A DNA stretch of 64,000 nt. It comes from Lysinibacillus sp. JNUCC-52 (GTDB lineage Bacteria > Bacillota > Bacilli > Bacillales_A > Planococcaceae). A program made the translations under genes and the position numbers. Of this stretch, positions 47,201 to 56,600 are shown piece after piece; the stretch's first letter is position 1, and each line of letters opens with the position of its first letter. The stretch lies in NCBI RefSeq assembly GCF_015999545.1, contig NZ_CP065546.1, positions 372,001 to 436,000 of the forward strand. Reading direction: 5' to 3'. A model generated the notes under the pieces. That model did no database searches. It was given only the letters and a program-made list of their open reading frames with translations, and was not told the DNA's origin.

Positions 47201-47921
47201 CCTCACAGTCTGGACAAACAACACCTTCATGAATTAATCGTAGTCTGTTCCGCATAGGCTCCGAACGGTAGTTAATGGAATGGGTTGCTTCTGGTTGAAG
47301 TGTATGAGGACTGATGGGCTTTTGCCCTGTTAAATCGTGTACTTCCTCCTCGTCATGGAAAAACCAACCATATTCTCGATAAGAGGGGAGCAATGGATTG
47401 TGAATATCTGCAAAAAGACCACTATTAATTGGTTTGCCTGAAATAGGATCAGTCCAAGTAGATCCACGTGGTTCTACAAAAAGTGCACCAAACAAACCAT
47501 GTACATTACTCCCTAATTCACTTGATAATGTATTTCCTAAATCAGAGAAAAAATGAGTTCCTTCAAGATGAACTTGCCATTTGTATACAATACTTTTTCC
47601 TGGTGGAACTGTTGTGTTCGGGTTTCGCCCAACAAAAGCTCCATCAGAAGTAAAAACATTATATTCTACATCTTGAATATGCATCGATGCATTGAAGGGA
47701 AGTTGATTTTCAAATAAAACCTCAATTTCGTCACCTACATTTGCGCGAATAACTAATGGCTCAACCAAGTCTACTGGCGTAAATGGATTCTTAGCGACTT
47801 TTTGTTTGATGAGACTTTCATTTTCCTTTAATACATACATCATACCTTTTGGATCGTGATCACCGAATTGATTGACAACAATACGTATAGGAATGGCAAC
47901 GATGTGAAATTGTCTATTCAT
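44250..47921 (-). CDS. mnxG: multicopper Mn(II) oxidase, MnxG-like
   Basis: 1223 residues, near the 1217 of MnxG from marine Bacillus SG-1. Three repeats, each of two cupredoxin domains (landmarks SDGAFVGRNP, SDGANVGWNY, SDGATVGFNP), give a six-domain, ceruloplasmin-like layout. Copper motifs: HSFHYHVHQW (about 280), HCHLYPHFGEGM (about 333, type 1 and type 3 ligands), HVHFVKF (about 527) and WHDH (about 572). MnxG oxidises Mn(II) to Mn(IV) oxide on the spore coat/exosporium in complex with MnxE and MnxF. The ATG at 47921 follows ATCAGGAATAG; the Met at 47966 is upstream of that site. Two small genes of the right size precede it. Confidence 0.9.
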   Translation of the reverse strand: MNRQFHIVAIPIRIVVNQFGDHDPKGMMYVLKENESLIKQKVAKNPFTPVDLVEPLVIRANVGDEIEVLFENQLPFNASMHIQDVEYNVFTSDGAFVGRNPNTTVPPGKSIVYKWQVHLEGTHFFSDLGNTLSSELGSNVHGLFGALFVEPRGSTWTDPISGKPINSGLFADIHNPLLPSYREYGWFFHDEEEVHDLTGQKPISPHTLQPEATHSINYRSEPMRNRLRLIHEGVVCPDCEGEEVHHDSWVFGDPSTPILRAYIGDPLKIRLIHAGVQETHSFHYHVHQWFSEPTNQNSDLLDVQAISPQSNYLVTPVYGAGSLQGAMGDAIIHCHLYPHFGEGMWGIQRNFNTLQDGSQCYPNGMPIKALKPLPDRPLPPKPTPEKPGFPNFVPGIVGLKAPRPPLGIIGGRPATQIEKNSFAPNAVPGAVFVNPAIAGVNPVRTFDVVLIQMPIFYNKQGWHDPEGRLYVLAKDEEDILAGRKEPEPLVIRANAGEVIRFKFTNKLPETLGGNAFQLVNRTYEAGMHVHFVKFDVLCSDGANVGWNYDSGILSGETIQYQWFADVELKATFWHDHLFANEHQHHGVFAGINVQARGSKFLSSVTGKEIQSGTQATIVNPLIPDFRELNLFVQDFTMLFDKDGCPLNPPPFPGSPEDPGVMAINYKNEPIQFRLKKPNRDPAYVFSSWVHGDPITPLLQTYNGDPVRIRLLQGAHEESHSFNLHRQRWHKERPNLSSKLDQQQHIALAESFTLEFNMEGEGDFDMLYHYGSIDDIWLGNWGIFRSFEKRVPHLIPLPDRDAPPSRHDPLPSPTGKPPEKATRPKDAIPPNALVRKYEVAAINARINYNNEGDHDPFGIIFILKENVENIRLKKVNPEPLILRANVGEYVEITLTNELNDTFHHRALHGYPEVPVSAPFPPSQRISLHAQLAIYDVRHSDGATVGFNPDQTIAPGESIKYTWYIDTDFGSVNLWDMADIRNHRHHGAFGILIAESQGSKYLHPKTRREGNLGHQAIISNPLLPEFREFSIVMHDGVRLVDKNGDVIIDPEPLLINAEEEVEDFEDQGSRGFNYRAERFSHFVENLNDVFKVFSAANVKNPSTPLFLAYPGDPVTFRFAFPADKPRAHTFTIHAHHFFRSKKDMFSSVVSFKGEATVGSNDDFLLFYGAGGLSQQPGDYLYRSGNIRWDIELGLWGIFRVLKSRNSLLAPLKDHFASIENEGDST

Positions 47922-48231
47922 GGATACTATTCCTGATATCAGGTATAGGTCTGTTTTCATTTTCAATATAAAATACTTCTATATCATCGATGTGAACGCG
48001 AAATTTTTCACCATCAAGCTCTGGTATATTCGTAATCTCTGCATCAATCACTAAGTAGTCACTAACTACTTCCACGATAGGTCCAATAATTAGAAATGGA
48101 TATTGGGCGAGTAAAATTAAAGACCTTACACCTACATTGTCCTTAAAAGCTTGTGCCACTACAGTTTGTCGTATGGTATTAATATCTGGCGTGTGAATAC
48201 CAAGTTGTGTAGCAAGTTTATTTAAGTCCAT
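47914..48231 (-). CDS. small mnx-operon protein, probable MnxF-like subunit
   Basis: 105 residues; starts MDLNKLATQLGIHTPD and ends in the first bases of mnxG, an 8-base overlap. The C-terminal half has a small beta-barrel pattern: VEVVSDYLVIDAEI, then FRVHIDDIEVFYIEN. Size, position just upstream of mnxG and overlap agree with MnxF, which with MnxE forms the hexameric cofactor of the oxidase in SG-1. Identity with MnxF is by position and size; sequence homology was not tested. RBS TAGGAGGTTACT. Confidence 0.72.
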   Translation of the reverse strand: MDLNKLATQLGIHTPDINTIRQTVVAQAFKDNVGVRSLILLAQYPFLIIGPIVEVVSDYLVIDAEITNIPELDGEKFRVHIDDIEVFYIENENRPIPDIRNSIHE

Positions 48232-48269
48232 AGTAACCTCCTATTCTTATGAAATTTCGAAGTGAAAAC

Positions 48270-48557
48270 CTATACAAGTACAAGTTGTCGTTTACAATCA
48301 AATGGTGTAAATACTGCAATATGCTCCATAGGGAAACTTAGTGGTGTAGGGAATTTAAAAAACGGGGCATTGTGCATTTTAATAGTTACTGGATCTAGTG
48401 TAATATAGCCATTTGTTACTTCCGCTACTTTTCCGCAAAAAATAGGTCTAAATGTTTGACCGAGTATACTTAATTGATTTCTCTCGGTTACAAGCAATAT
48501 GTTTTTCCCCTTCATTTCCAAAAAAAGCTCGTTTTGAGGAAGGATTGGTCCGCCCAT
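48270..48557 (-). CDS. small mnx-operon protein, probable MnxE-like subunit
   Basis: 95 residues. Beta-rich, with CGKVAEVTNGYITLDPVTIK and FPMEHIAVFTPFD, the same arrangement as in the next gene, so the two may be distant paralogues. The position, second upstream of mnxG, fits MnxE. RBS AAAAGGAGGTGAAG is very strong. It probably binds copper or scaffolds the oxidase complex, as known for MnxEF; here this is inference. Confidence 0.7.
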   Translation of the reverse strand: MGGPILPQNELFLEMKGKNILLVTERNQLSILGQTFRPIFCGKVAEVTNGYITLDPVTIKMHNAPFFKFPTPLSFPMEHIAVFTPFDCKRQLVLV

Positions 48558-48637
48558 TTTGCTTCACCTCCTTTTTTTGAGTAGACATCAACTTATTATA
48601 TTGAGTCGAAATGATTTTATTACAAAAATTGACATTT

Positions 48638-49387
48638 TTAAAATGATTTTTTAGAGGTTTTGTTATGTCCAAGCCAGTTTGAAAATAATCGTTGGAAAAA
48701 AGAAGTGACTCTCCCTTGCTTTATATACGTAATTTGAGCAGTCGAAATTTCAGGCACATCTTGATGCTTTAAATAAACCTTTCCGGGCGTAATATTAAGT
48801 ATTTTTCCTTTAATTAAGGTTTTAGCATAGATAGTCAGCCTTGTTCCTTTACATGTTTTCAAATTTGTTTCTAATAATTCTTCAAAGAATTGTTGTCTTA
48901 ATACTTGTTTATTTGAAACCGTATGACTGAAGTTTGTTAATAGTTTTTTTCGCAGCTCTTCATCAATCACGACATTTTGGTGTGTGTTATGAATTGCAGG
49001 AATGCCAAACGGTAATTTAGCTGAATGAATTGTAATGTATGGTATCCAAATCCGAGTAAAGAGTGTTTTTAACATAACGAAATTTCGTCCTATTGTATGA
49101 ACTTTGCCAACAGTATGGATGTTTTGATTTCCATTTTTGGAATAGACCTCTACAAGCTGATTTTTTTTAAATTTAAAAAATTTCATAAGCATCATTTGCT
49201 TTTTAAAATGGGGGAGATGCTCCCCAAGATTTTGTATATTTACACCATGAATATATTCTTGTAATAATTTCAATTCATATAAAGGTAATGGGCTCGCGGG
49301 AGAAGTGTAACGCTCCTCTTTTTTCAGTTCCGGATTTTCATTATCATATGTGTTTGTAATGCCTACAACCTCTTTTGTTTTCTCCAA
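48638..49387 (-). CDS. mnx-operon accessory protein with two small beta-barrel segments
   Basis: 249 residues from a TTG after TATAGGAGGAG. The first beta segment is about residues 70-115 (VGKVHTIGRNFVMLKTL then IWIPYITIHSAKLPFG), the second about 190-230 (KGKILNITPGKVYLKHQD then STAQITYIKQG). This is a duplication of the pattern found once in the MnxE/F-sized proteins. It is the first gene of the mnx-like operon. An MnxB/D-type role is possible; function unknown. Confidence 0.68.
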   Translation of the reverse strand: MEKTKEVVGITNTYDNENPELKKEERYTSPASPLPLYELKLLQEYIHGVNIQNLGEHLPHFKKQMMLMKFFKFKKNQLVEVYSKNGNQNIHTVGKVHTIGRNFVMLKTLFTRIWIPYITIHSAKLPFGIPAIHNTHQNVVIDEELRKKLLTNFSHTVSNKQVLRQQFFEELLETNLKTCKGTRLTIYAKTLIKGKILNITPGKVYLKHQDVPEISTAQITYIKQGRVTSFFQRLFSNWLGHNKTSKKSF

Positions 49388-49578
49388 AAAATCTCCTCCT
49401 ATATAACAAAAAAATATGCAATTTCCAAAGTTAAGCTACCTACTTCAAAACTTCGTAAAGTGGAAGGAGCATTAGTAAGAGTCTAAGTAACCAATTTATC
49501 TATTCAACAGGTATTTCTTTTCAACTGGAATTTCATAACAAGAAGATGACATATATTTAAAATAAAGGAGCTGAATAT

Positions 49579-49986
49579 TTGAGTGTAATATTTTGGTTAG
49601 TATTAATGAGTTATTTTATTGTTTGTTTTGCCACGTATACTTTTTTATACAGGATAAAATTTTTAATTAGCTATCATCTTGGAATGAATATCGCCATGTT
49701 AAGTAGTGGAGTGATGGGATTGGCCGTTGGTGTAGTTCTTGGCAATGCATTTCCTAGCCATTATACGTTGGTAACGATTGTTGTTACGGTGATTGCTATA
49801 GTAATCGGTGCAATATTTGGCGCGTTAGTGGACTATCAAACTTTACTTTCGGGTGTTTCAGGTGGATTAATGGCGGGAATAATGGGGCCAATGATTGGTG
49901 TTATGGCTGATTTTGGTTTTATAACTTTTTGTACCATTCTTCTGTATGTAATATTTGGAATGCTCTGTTTATCCGTCCGTTCTTAG
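49579..49986 (+). CDS. Gly-rich four-helix membrane protein
   Basis: 135 residues from a TTG after AAAGGAGCTG. Four hydrophobic helices with small-residue motifs (SSGVMGLAVGVVLGNAF, SGVSGGLMAGIMGPMIGVM), implying tight helix packing. No named family. It is divergent from the mnx-like operon and convergent with the CopC-CopD gene, so a role in metal traffic is conceivable but only by position. Confidence 0.65.
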   Translation: MSVIFWLVLMSYFIVCFATYTFLYRIKFLISYHLGMNIAMLSSGVMGLAVGVVLGNAFPSHYTLVTIVVTVIAIVIGAIFGALVDYQTLLSGVSGGLMAGIMGPMIGVMADFGFITFCTILLYVIFGMLCLSVRS

Positions 49987-50086
49987 CATACGTATAATGA
50001 CTTGAATTAGATGAAGTTAGAAATATGACGATTAATATATTAAACTAAACGCTAAATGCATTTAAGTTCAGTGTATTTTGTTTTTA

Positions 50087-51229
50087 TCATTTTGATCGAA
50101 TAATCCCATAAGTAATAATAACGGCAAAAATAGCAAGTAGTTTAAACCGTAAAAAAAATAGCCACTGGTTTACCAATACGGGCGTATTCGATAAATAAGC
50201 GATAGTTACTAATAAACAAGTAATGAATAATACAACAATACACCAAAGTGAAGTTTTGAAAAATAAAGGTATGAATGAGTGGGTGAATAATCGGTGTTTA
50301 CGCCAAAAACTTAGAGTAAACAAAAGCCCTCCTGCCCAAATTGAAATTGCGAAGAGAAAGGCGCTGTTATTAAATACTATAAGACTATATGATTTCAATT
50401 CAAATAAAAAACCATTTAAAAGTAAAATTAAAGACATCCAGATCATATCGAACCATTTATTACGAAATAGACAGATAAATCCAATTAGCGATAATACAAG
50501 TGATACATACCACAACAAATCGAAATTGGAATTAATCAAACTATTACTAGAATAGTCGGAAATTGTAGTAATGTTTAATTGCGTTAAAATCATAAAAAAG
50601 AGTCCTATAAGGTGAAGTATTTGAATGACCATCCCATAAGCTGTATATTTTTTCTTCAATTCAGTTGAGTAACCTTGAACAATCCTCCACCAGAATACCC
50701 AACCAACGATTAAAGATAAGCCCCCATAATAAATCGCCTTTATGAAATAAATAATCCATGCTGCTTCCTTGAGCTCATTAAGTAGTGATGTTTCTTGCTG
50801 GTATGTAATGGGTAGGCATAATTTATTATTTCCTATTTGAGTAAATAATAATGTACTGTCTATTTGAAACAAATAGGAACCCTTTACAGATTGTTCATCA
50901 TTCAATAAGACAACGTTATAGTTAACATAGTATTTGCCATCTGGTAAGGAAGGTAAGTCTAAGCGGATTTCTTGTTGATCATCACTTATTTGTGCTTTAT
51001 CACCAGTCACTGCTAGCCCCTTATGATCGATGACCTCAAGGGAATCTTGTGCTAGTTTGATTTTCTCATTAAAGGTTATGATGATTTCTGAAGGTGGCAT
51101 TTCCAGGCGACTATTTGGAGATGGGGATTCCATTTTAACAACGGAGGGTCCCATAATATATTGAGCGCATAATCCAAATAATAATAATAATACAAATAAA
51201 AATAAAACATATTGTGGTTTAAATTTCAT
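50087..51229 (-). CDS. CopC-CopD fusion, copper import/resistance protein
   Basis: 380 residues. A signal/anchor helix at the N-terminus is followed by a CopC domain (ESPSPNSRLEMPPSEIIITF then NEKIKLAQ, ending SYLFQID) and, from about residue 150, a CopD-like membrane domain with about eight helices. The CopC-CopD fusion is the usual YcnJ-type copper importer of Bacillales. The typical N-terminal His-containing HA-x-L start is not obvious: it reads VVKMESPSP. Copper delivery for the nearby multicopper oxidase is a plausible role. RBS CAGGAGGGATTAA; start ATG at 51229. Confidence 0.85.
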   Translation of the reverse strand: MKFKPQYVLFLFVLLLLFGLCAQYIMGPSVVKMESPSPNSRLEMPPSEIIITFNEKIKLAQDSLEVIDHKGLAVTGDKAQISDDQQEIRLDLPSLPDGKYYVNYNVVLLNDEQSVKGSYLFQIDSTLLFTQIGNNKLCLPITYQQETSLLNELKEAAWIIYFIKAIYYGGLSLIVGWVFWWRIVQGYSTELKKKYTAYGMVIQILHLIGLFFMILTQLNITTISDYSSNSLINSNFDLLWYVSLVLSLIGFICLFRNKWFDMIWMSLILLLNGFLFELKSYSLIVFNNSAFLFAISIWAGGLLFTLSFWRKHRLFTHSFIPLFFKTSLWCIVVLFITCLLVTIAYLSNTPVLVNQWLFFLRFKLLAIFAVIITYGIIRSK

Positions 51230-51427
51230 TAGTTTAATCCCTCCTGAGCAATCCATTAGCATATTTTATTCATTACAATCGATTATGGATATTACTTAGT
51301 AAGAATAGTGGCATAAAGTATGTAAGCAAATTTTTTCGTAGCGAAAGTGAAACGTCACCTACAAAAGTTTTCGCACAGAACACATTTGCAAGGCTAAGTA
51401 CAAAGTAATTCCGAAATTTTTTGCATT

Positions 51428-51474
51428 AAAAAAGCTATCTAAGAAGAAGTCTTTTACTTATTAGATAGCTTTTT
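51428..51474 (-). terminator. terminator after the 125-residue coat-like gene
   Basis: On the - strand AAAAAGCTATCTAA and TTAGATAGCTTTTTT enclose an 18-base loop; the T run follows on that strand. It separates the upstream gene from the CopC-CopD gene. Confidence 0.88.
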
Positions 51475-51507
51475 ATTTCGTTTTTCGTAAGTTTAGCAGG
51501 AACGGAA

Positions 51508-51885
51508 TCAACATGATTTGCAATGATCTCCATCAGCATATAAATAAATTTTACAAATTTTATCTTTTAAGATTGTAACGAATATATCGTCTTTTTCTTT
51601 TATTTCTATAAAATCTATGCCGAAACTGCAAAGTACTCCGCTCTCCTTCGTACCAAAAACAGTTTCGATTTCAACATTATGTCCTTTATATTGTAATAAT
51701 TGATAATTTAGGTTATTCGTCAACCCAGCAAGATTTAAAACGAAAAATTTATCACAGCAGCTGTTAGGGTATTTAGAACACTTTATATATTCATCTTTTG
51801 AACAATGAGTATGACTCTGGACATGTTTTATTGGATGTTTTTTCTGTATTTTCTTTTTAATTGTGTTTCTCTGTCTAGCGCACAA
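51508..51885 (-). CDS. His/Cys-rich spore-coat-like protein
   Basis: 125 residues from a TTG after AAGGGGGTATTGA. The N-terminus is basic with His and Cys (KKHPIKHVQSHTHCS, KCSKYPNSCCDK), the middle has LNLAGLTNNLNYQLLQYKG, and a beta segment (VEIETVFGTKESGVLCSFGI then DFIEIKE) matches the pattern of the mnx accessory proteins. The C-terminus is DGDHCKSC. The Cys/His content suggests metal binding. It has its own terminator, so it is a separate unit next to the mnx and copper genes. Confidence 0.68.
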   Translation of the reverse strand: MCARQRNTIKKKIQKKHPIKHVQSHTHCSKDEYIKCSKYPNSCCDKFFVLNLAGLTNNLNYQLLQYKGHNVEIETVFGTKESGVLCSFGIDFIEIKEKDDIFVTILKDKICKIYLYADGDHCKSC

Positions 51886-52066
51886 ATCAATACCCCCTTA
51901 TAAGTATGATTAAGACATTATATGTTCATTAAATATACTCTTTTAGGGGAATGTAAAGGCTCTCAAAAGGTTGAATATGTATACTACAGCTAAATCTGGG
52001 TACGTAGTTCTGTTTTTTAATAAGGCAAAAATCAATGTAATAGTTTATTAATACAAGCTATCATCG

Positions 52067-53150
52067 CTACTTTAAAAGGTTTTCCTTCGTCACGTTTTTT
52101 ATCGTAAAATTCAGGTAATTTCTTGTTTCGAGGAATGATTTTATCGTCTGCTCTAGTTTTCCTGCAATCTCGTATTGCACAACAACAGCCTTGAACAAGG
52201 CATAACGAAGTCTACTTGAACCTCGTTTTGTAATTCGATTTTTGGTTGCTGAAAACTTACCTGATTCGAAAACACTGGGGTCAACTCCATCGAAAGCCAC
52301 AAGTTTTTTAGGATTGTTAAATCGATCTATTTCACCAATCTCAGAAATAATCGTTGCAGCGATTTTTTCACCGATACCTGGAATAGATTTGATAATACTA
52401 TATTCTTCAATTTCTTTAGCGAGGGCATTTATTTCTGACTCTAACTTTGATAGATGCTCTTTGTATTGAAGAAGGATCTTTATATACATATCAAGACTTA
52501 AAATATGACTCTAGTAAACTGTTTTTTCAAAAGGATTACGAACTGCAACGACTTTAAGCTGTAAAGCTTTTTCATTTGCCCATTTAATGGATCTACTCTG
52601 ACATAGTTCATAAATTTTGTCTGTAATAGATTCCTCACTTGCTTTCAAAATATCTTCTGAAGAAGGGAACTCTGAAAGAGTTAATAGTGAAACATTAGAA
52701 TATAAATCTCCGAAAACCCCTTTATATTCAGGAAATACCTGTTCAAGGACTGCCTAAAATTGCAACATAGTTTGAATCATTACGCCAGTTATATTTTCAT
52801 GTTGTCTTGTAAGATTACGAAGATTTAATAACTGCACACCACGCTTTTTATTTGGCTCTAATTCCTCTTTAAAGAAAAATTCACAAAGAAGATAGGCAAT
52901 GGCATCCGTTTTTACTTTTCTCAAACTCGAACTTCTTGCCTTATATGAAATTAACGGATTAATGATCTCCTCGTTTTTCTAAATGTTGTATGACAGGAGC
53001 ACCATAATGTCCTGTAGCTTCTAAAATGATTGTAGGCATCATACCAGCCTCGTTTTTTACATCCTCTAAAAATATAACAAGGTCTTTAAGACCTTCCACG
53101 GAGCTGTTATGACCTTGATGATGGGATATTTCGATAGCTCCTATGACTTG
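52067..53150 (-). pseudogene. IS110-family transposase remnant
   Basis: The C-terminal half is open and plain: SIIKSIPGIGEKIAATIISE, then NPKKLVAFDGVDPSVFESGK and TKRGSSRLRYALFKAVV, the transposase-20 domain of IS110 elements. The N-terminal DEDD half is also readable (about 53020-53150, MPTIILEATGHYGAPVIQHL) but separated by stops and frameshifts. No terminal sequences typical of a movable unit were recognised, as expected for IS110. It is inactive. Confidence 0.82.
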
Positions 53151-53660
53151 AACTTTCTATATAGCACATCAAAACCCGATATTTATAGAATGGAATTTAA
53201 TGAACACGAATTACTGAACATTCAAAGAAATGGGATGTAAGTATTAGCGTTAAACAATAAAAATTATTTCTTGTTAATTTAACAATCGGGCGCGATTGTG
53301 GAGCAACACAGGTAGAAAATACCCAAACTTTTTTATAAAACCTAACTTAAAACTGCTAAAGAAGAATCCCTTTTGATCAATCTTTTTTCAAAAGGGATTC
53401 TTCTTATTTAACTTAAAATAAGGAGTTTGCGAGGCATTTTTGCTCAAACTTTATTTCAAAGTAACATTAATAAAATATGATTATTCTCTTGGGACAGCTA
53501 ACAGATCCTGATTATGATGTAGTGAGTCATGGGACATGTGCGCGTTACTCTAGGAAATACGACTGTTTTCATGTAAGGACCAGAAAGTTTTTTCCTGTAT
53601 CTGTTATAATAAAATTAGTAAAATTTCCTTATTAATTTCATAGCAGAAAGAAGGGATTTT
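53151..53660. other. intergenic region with terminator and GCGCG motif
   Basis: No gene. Contains a third, short GGGCGCGATTGTGGAGCAAC stretch (53286) related to copies A and B, and the hairpin at 53359-53405. Confidence 0.5.
53359..53405. terminator. strong hairpin upstream of the helicase gene
   Basis: 18-base perfect arms: AAGAAGAATCCCTTTTGA and TCAAAAGGGATTCTTCTT with an 11-base loop. No upstream gene on the + strand needs it, so the original gene was probably lost. Confidence 0.7.
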
Positions 53661-56600
53661 TTGGCAACATATAAAAACATAATTTCAACAATTGGTCGTG
53701 GGAATAAGTTAAGTCGCTGTACGGACGCTGATGGTAAACTCTTCAGTCGAGAAGAAATTGTTGATAGTTGGAAATTATCGTACCAGGAGAGAATATCTCG
53801 AGACAAAAGTGAGATTGGATTACGTTTGCCTCAATTTGGGGCTCTTTCTGCAATTCGTGCACATTGGGCGATCTCAAATTTTCCAGCAACAATTGTCTTA
53901 CCAACTGGAACAGGAAAGTCTGAAACAATGTATGCTACGATTATTTCCGAAAGAATATCTTCCACACTAATCATTGTACCGTCTAATCTCTTGAGGGAAC
54001 AGATATTTGAAGGTGCTAGGAATTTCGGTATACTTCCAAAATTAAAAATGATTTCTAATAATGTTATTTATCCAACTACTTTTCTTTATAAATCAAAAGT
54101 AGAAGATAAAGATGAAATTGCTGTGATTGCGGCACTTGAGGAGGCTAATATAGTTGTTTCAACACCAGGTATGATAAAAAAAATGCCTGCAAATGTTTTA
54201 GATAAACTATTTGAAAGGGTAGAAGTTGTAATTTTTGATGAAGCGCATCATCTTGCAGCTCCTGACTGGAGAACAGTAAAAGAAAGATTTTTAGGAAAGA
54301 AGATACTACAATTTACTGCAACTCCATTTAGAAATGATGGCAGAAAAGTTGATGGTAAAATAATTTTCAATTATGGTTTGGCGCTCGCACAAAAAGCTGG
54401 ATATTTCAAGCCAATTGACTTTTATCCAATTCAAGAATTTGACGAAAGAAAATCTGATGAAGAAATCGCAAAAGTTGCAATTCAGCATTTAGTGGAAGAT
54501 GTGGAACAAGGATACGAGCATGTACTTCTTGCGAGAGCAAAGACCCAAAAGCGTGCTGATGAGTTATATGAAAACATATATTCTCAATATAAAAAGTATA
54601 ATCCAGTAGTAATTCACACGGGTATTCCAGCAGCGAAGAGAAACGAATACTTAAAGCAAGTTAAAAATGGTAATTCGAAAATTGTGGTTTGTGTAGATAT
54701 GTTTGGGGAAGGCATTGATATTCCAACACTGAAAATTGCAGCAATTCACGATAAATATAAGTCACTTCCTATTACACTTCAATTCATTGGAAGATTCGCT
54801 CGAACAAGTAGCAATAATGTGGGTAATGCAAAGCTCATTACAAATGTGGCAATGGACGATTTGAAGGAATCAATTGAAGAATTATATCATCAAGATTCTG
54901 ATTGGAATCAACTTCTTAACATTCATTCACATCAAGCTATTGATAAAGAAGTTGAACTCAGTGAATTCATAGGTAATTTTGAAAAAGGCCATGTGAAAGA
55001 AATAGATTTATCCCAATTAAAGATGAAAATAAGTACAAGAATGTTTCGATATCTTTCAAAAAGGACTTTTGTAGAAGGATGGAAACAAGTCTTGGATCAA
55101 GATAGAACTACTACATTAATAAATGAAATGGATTCTGTTTACATTTTCATTGAGGAAATTGAAACAAAAGTAGTCTGGTCTGATCAAAAGGATATAGTGC
55201 AATATGATTATGATTTTTTTGTATTGTTTTTTGATAAAGAGAATGGAATCATTCATATTAACGAAACCGATGCTGGAAAAGGAAATCGACTTGTGGAAAG
55301 TATGTTTCCAGAAGCGTTAGCAATCAAGGGAGATTCAATATATCGAAGCTTAGATGGAATTAATAGATTGATGCTAGGAACTTTGGGATTGAAGCAGCAG
55401 CCTAGTGGAAGAATTAGCTTTAGAATGTTTGCTGGGACTGATATTAAGTCTGGTATAAATGAAGCTATTGCATCTGGTTCAACTAAATCAAATCTGTTCG
55501 GATATGGCTATCAAGATGGTGGAAAAATTAGTATTGGTTGTTCGTATAAAGGGAAAATTTGGATGCGTTGGGTAGAACGAATAAACTTTTGGACAGATTG
55601 GTGTAAAAAAATAGGGGAAAAGGTAATGGATCACTCTATTGATACGAATAATATTTTAAATAATTCACTCGCTTTGGAAGTTATTAAGGAATTTCCAGAG
55701 GGTGTGCCTTATAAAATATTGTTACCTGAAATAATTGAAGTTTCCAATTCTTCTACAAAGCAGTTATATATTTCTAAAGAACAAAAAGAATTTCCGTTCT
55801 TTCAAACAGATTTAAAGAATCCCAGTTTAGTTAAAGATAAACTTCGCTTTGAATTTTGGATAAATGAAAGAAAATTTGTCTTTGAGCAGTTTATTAATGA
55901 GATATCATATGGTTTCAAACAAATCGAGGGTGAAGAGCTAATAGTGAAATCAGGACAAAAAACTGTTAAAATGACTGAATTTTTGTACGAAAATTCACCA
56001 GAAATTTCGTTCATACAAAGTGATGGAACTATTATTATAGTCCAAGAAAATTTAAAAACAGTTATCAAACCCAAAAGTGACATTGAATTGCCACCAGATT
56101 CTTTTTATGCTATCGACTGGAATGAATTAGGAGTCGATATTAAATCCGAATCACAAGGAAGGGAAAGAAAGACTAATTCAATTCAATATGCTACGATACA
56201 TAATATTGTAGATCAGACATCAGATATTATTTTTGATGACGATGGATCTGGAGAAATTGCAGATGTCGTTTCGGTCAAAATTGATACAGAACGTCAAAAA
56301 ATCGTATTTCATCTGTACCATTGTAAATATTCTCAAGGAGAGCGCGCTGGTGCTCGTGTTTCGGACCTATATGAAGTATGTGGTCAAGCAGAAAAGTCAA
56401 TTATGTGGAATGATAATATCTTAGAAATTGTTCAAAGAATGATTGTACGAGAAAATACAAGACAGAAAAAATTTGATGAAACAAGGTTTGAGAAGGGAGA
56501 CTTACAAACCTTATATAAGTTGAAAAAGATGGTTAAATCTGGTTTTGAAACTGAATTTGGAATTTCAATTGTTCAACCTGGCGTATCGATACTGGAGCTC

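Noticed and set aside
44250..47921. Possibility that the large multicopper protein is a CotA-type laccase or several fused genes
   Set aside because: CotA is about 510 residues with three domains. Here three double-domain repeats run in one frame, and small partner genes precede it as in mnx operons.
49400..49480. Sigma-K promoter for the mnx-like operon
   Set aside because: A CATATTTTT stretch on the - strand resembles the -10 element, but the last base and the -35 spacing do not fit.
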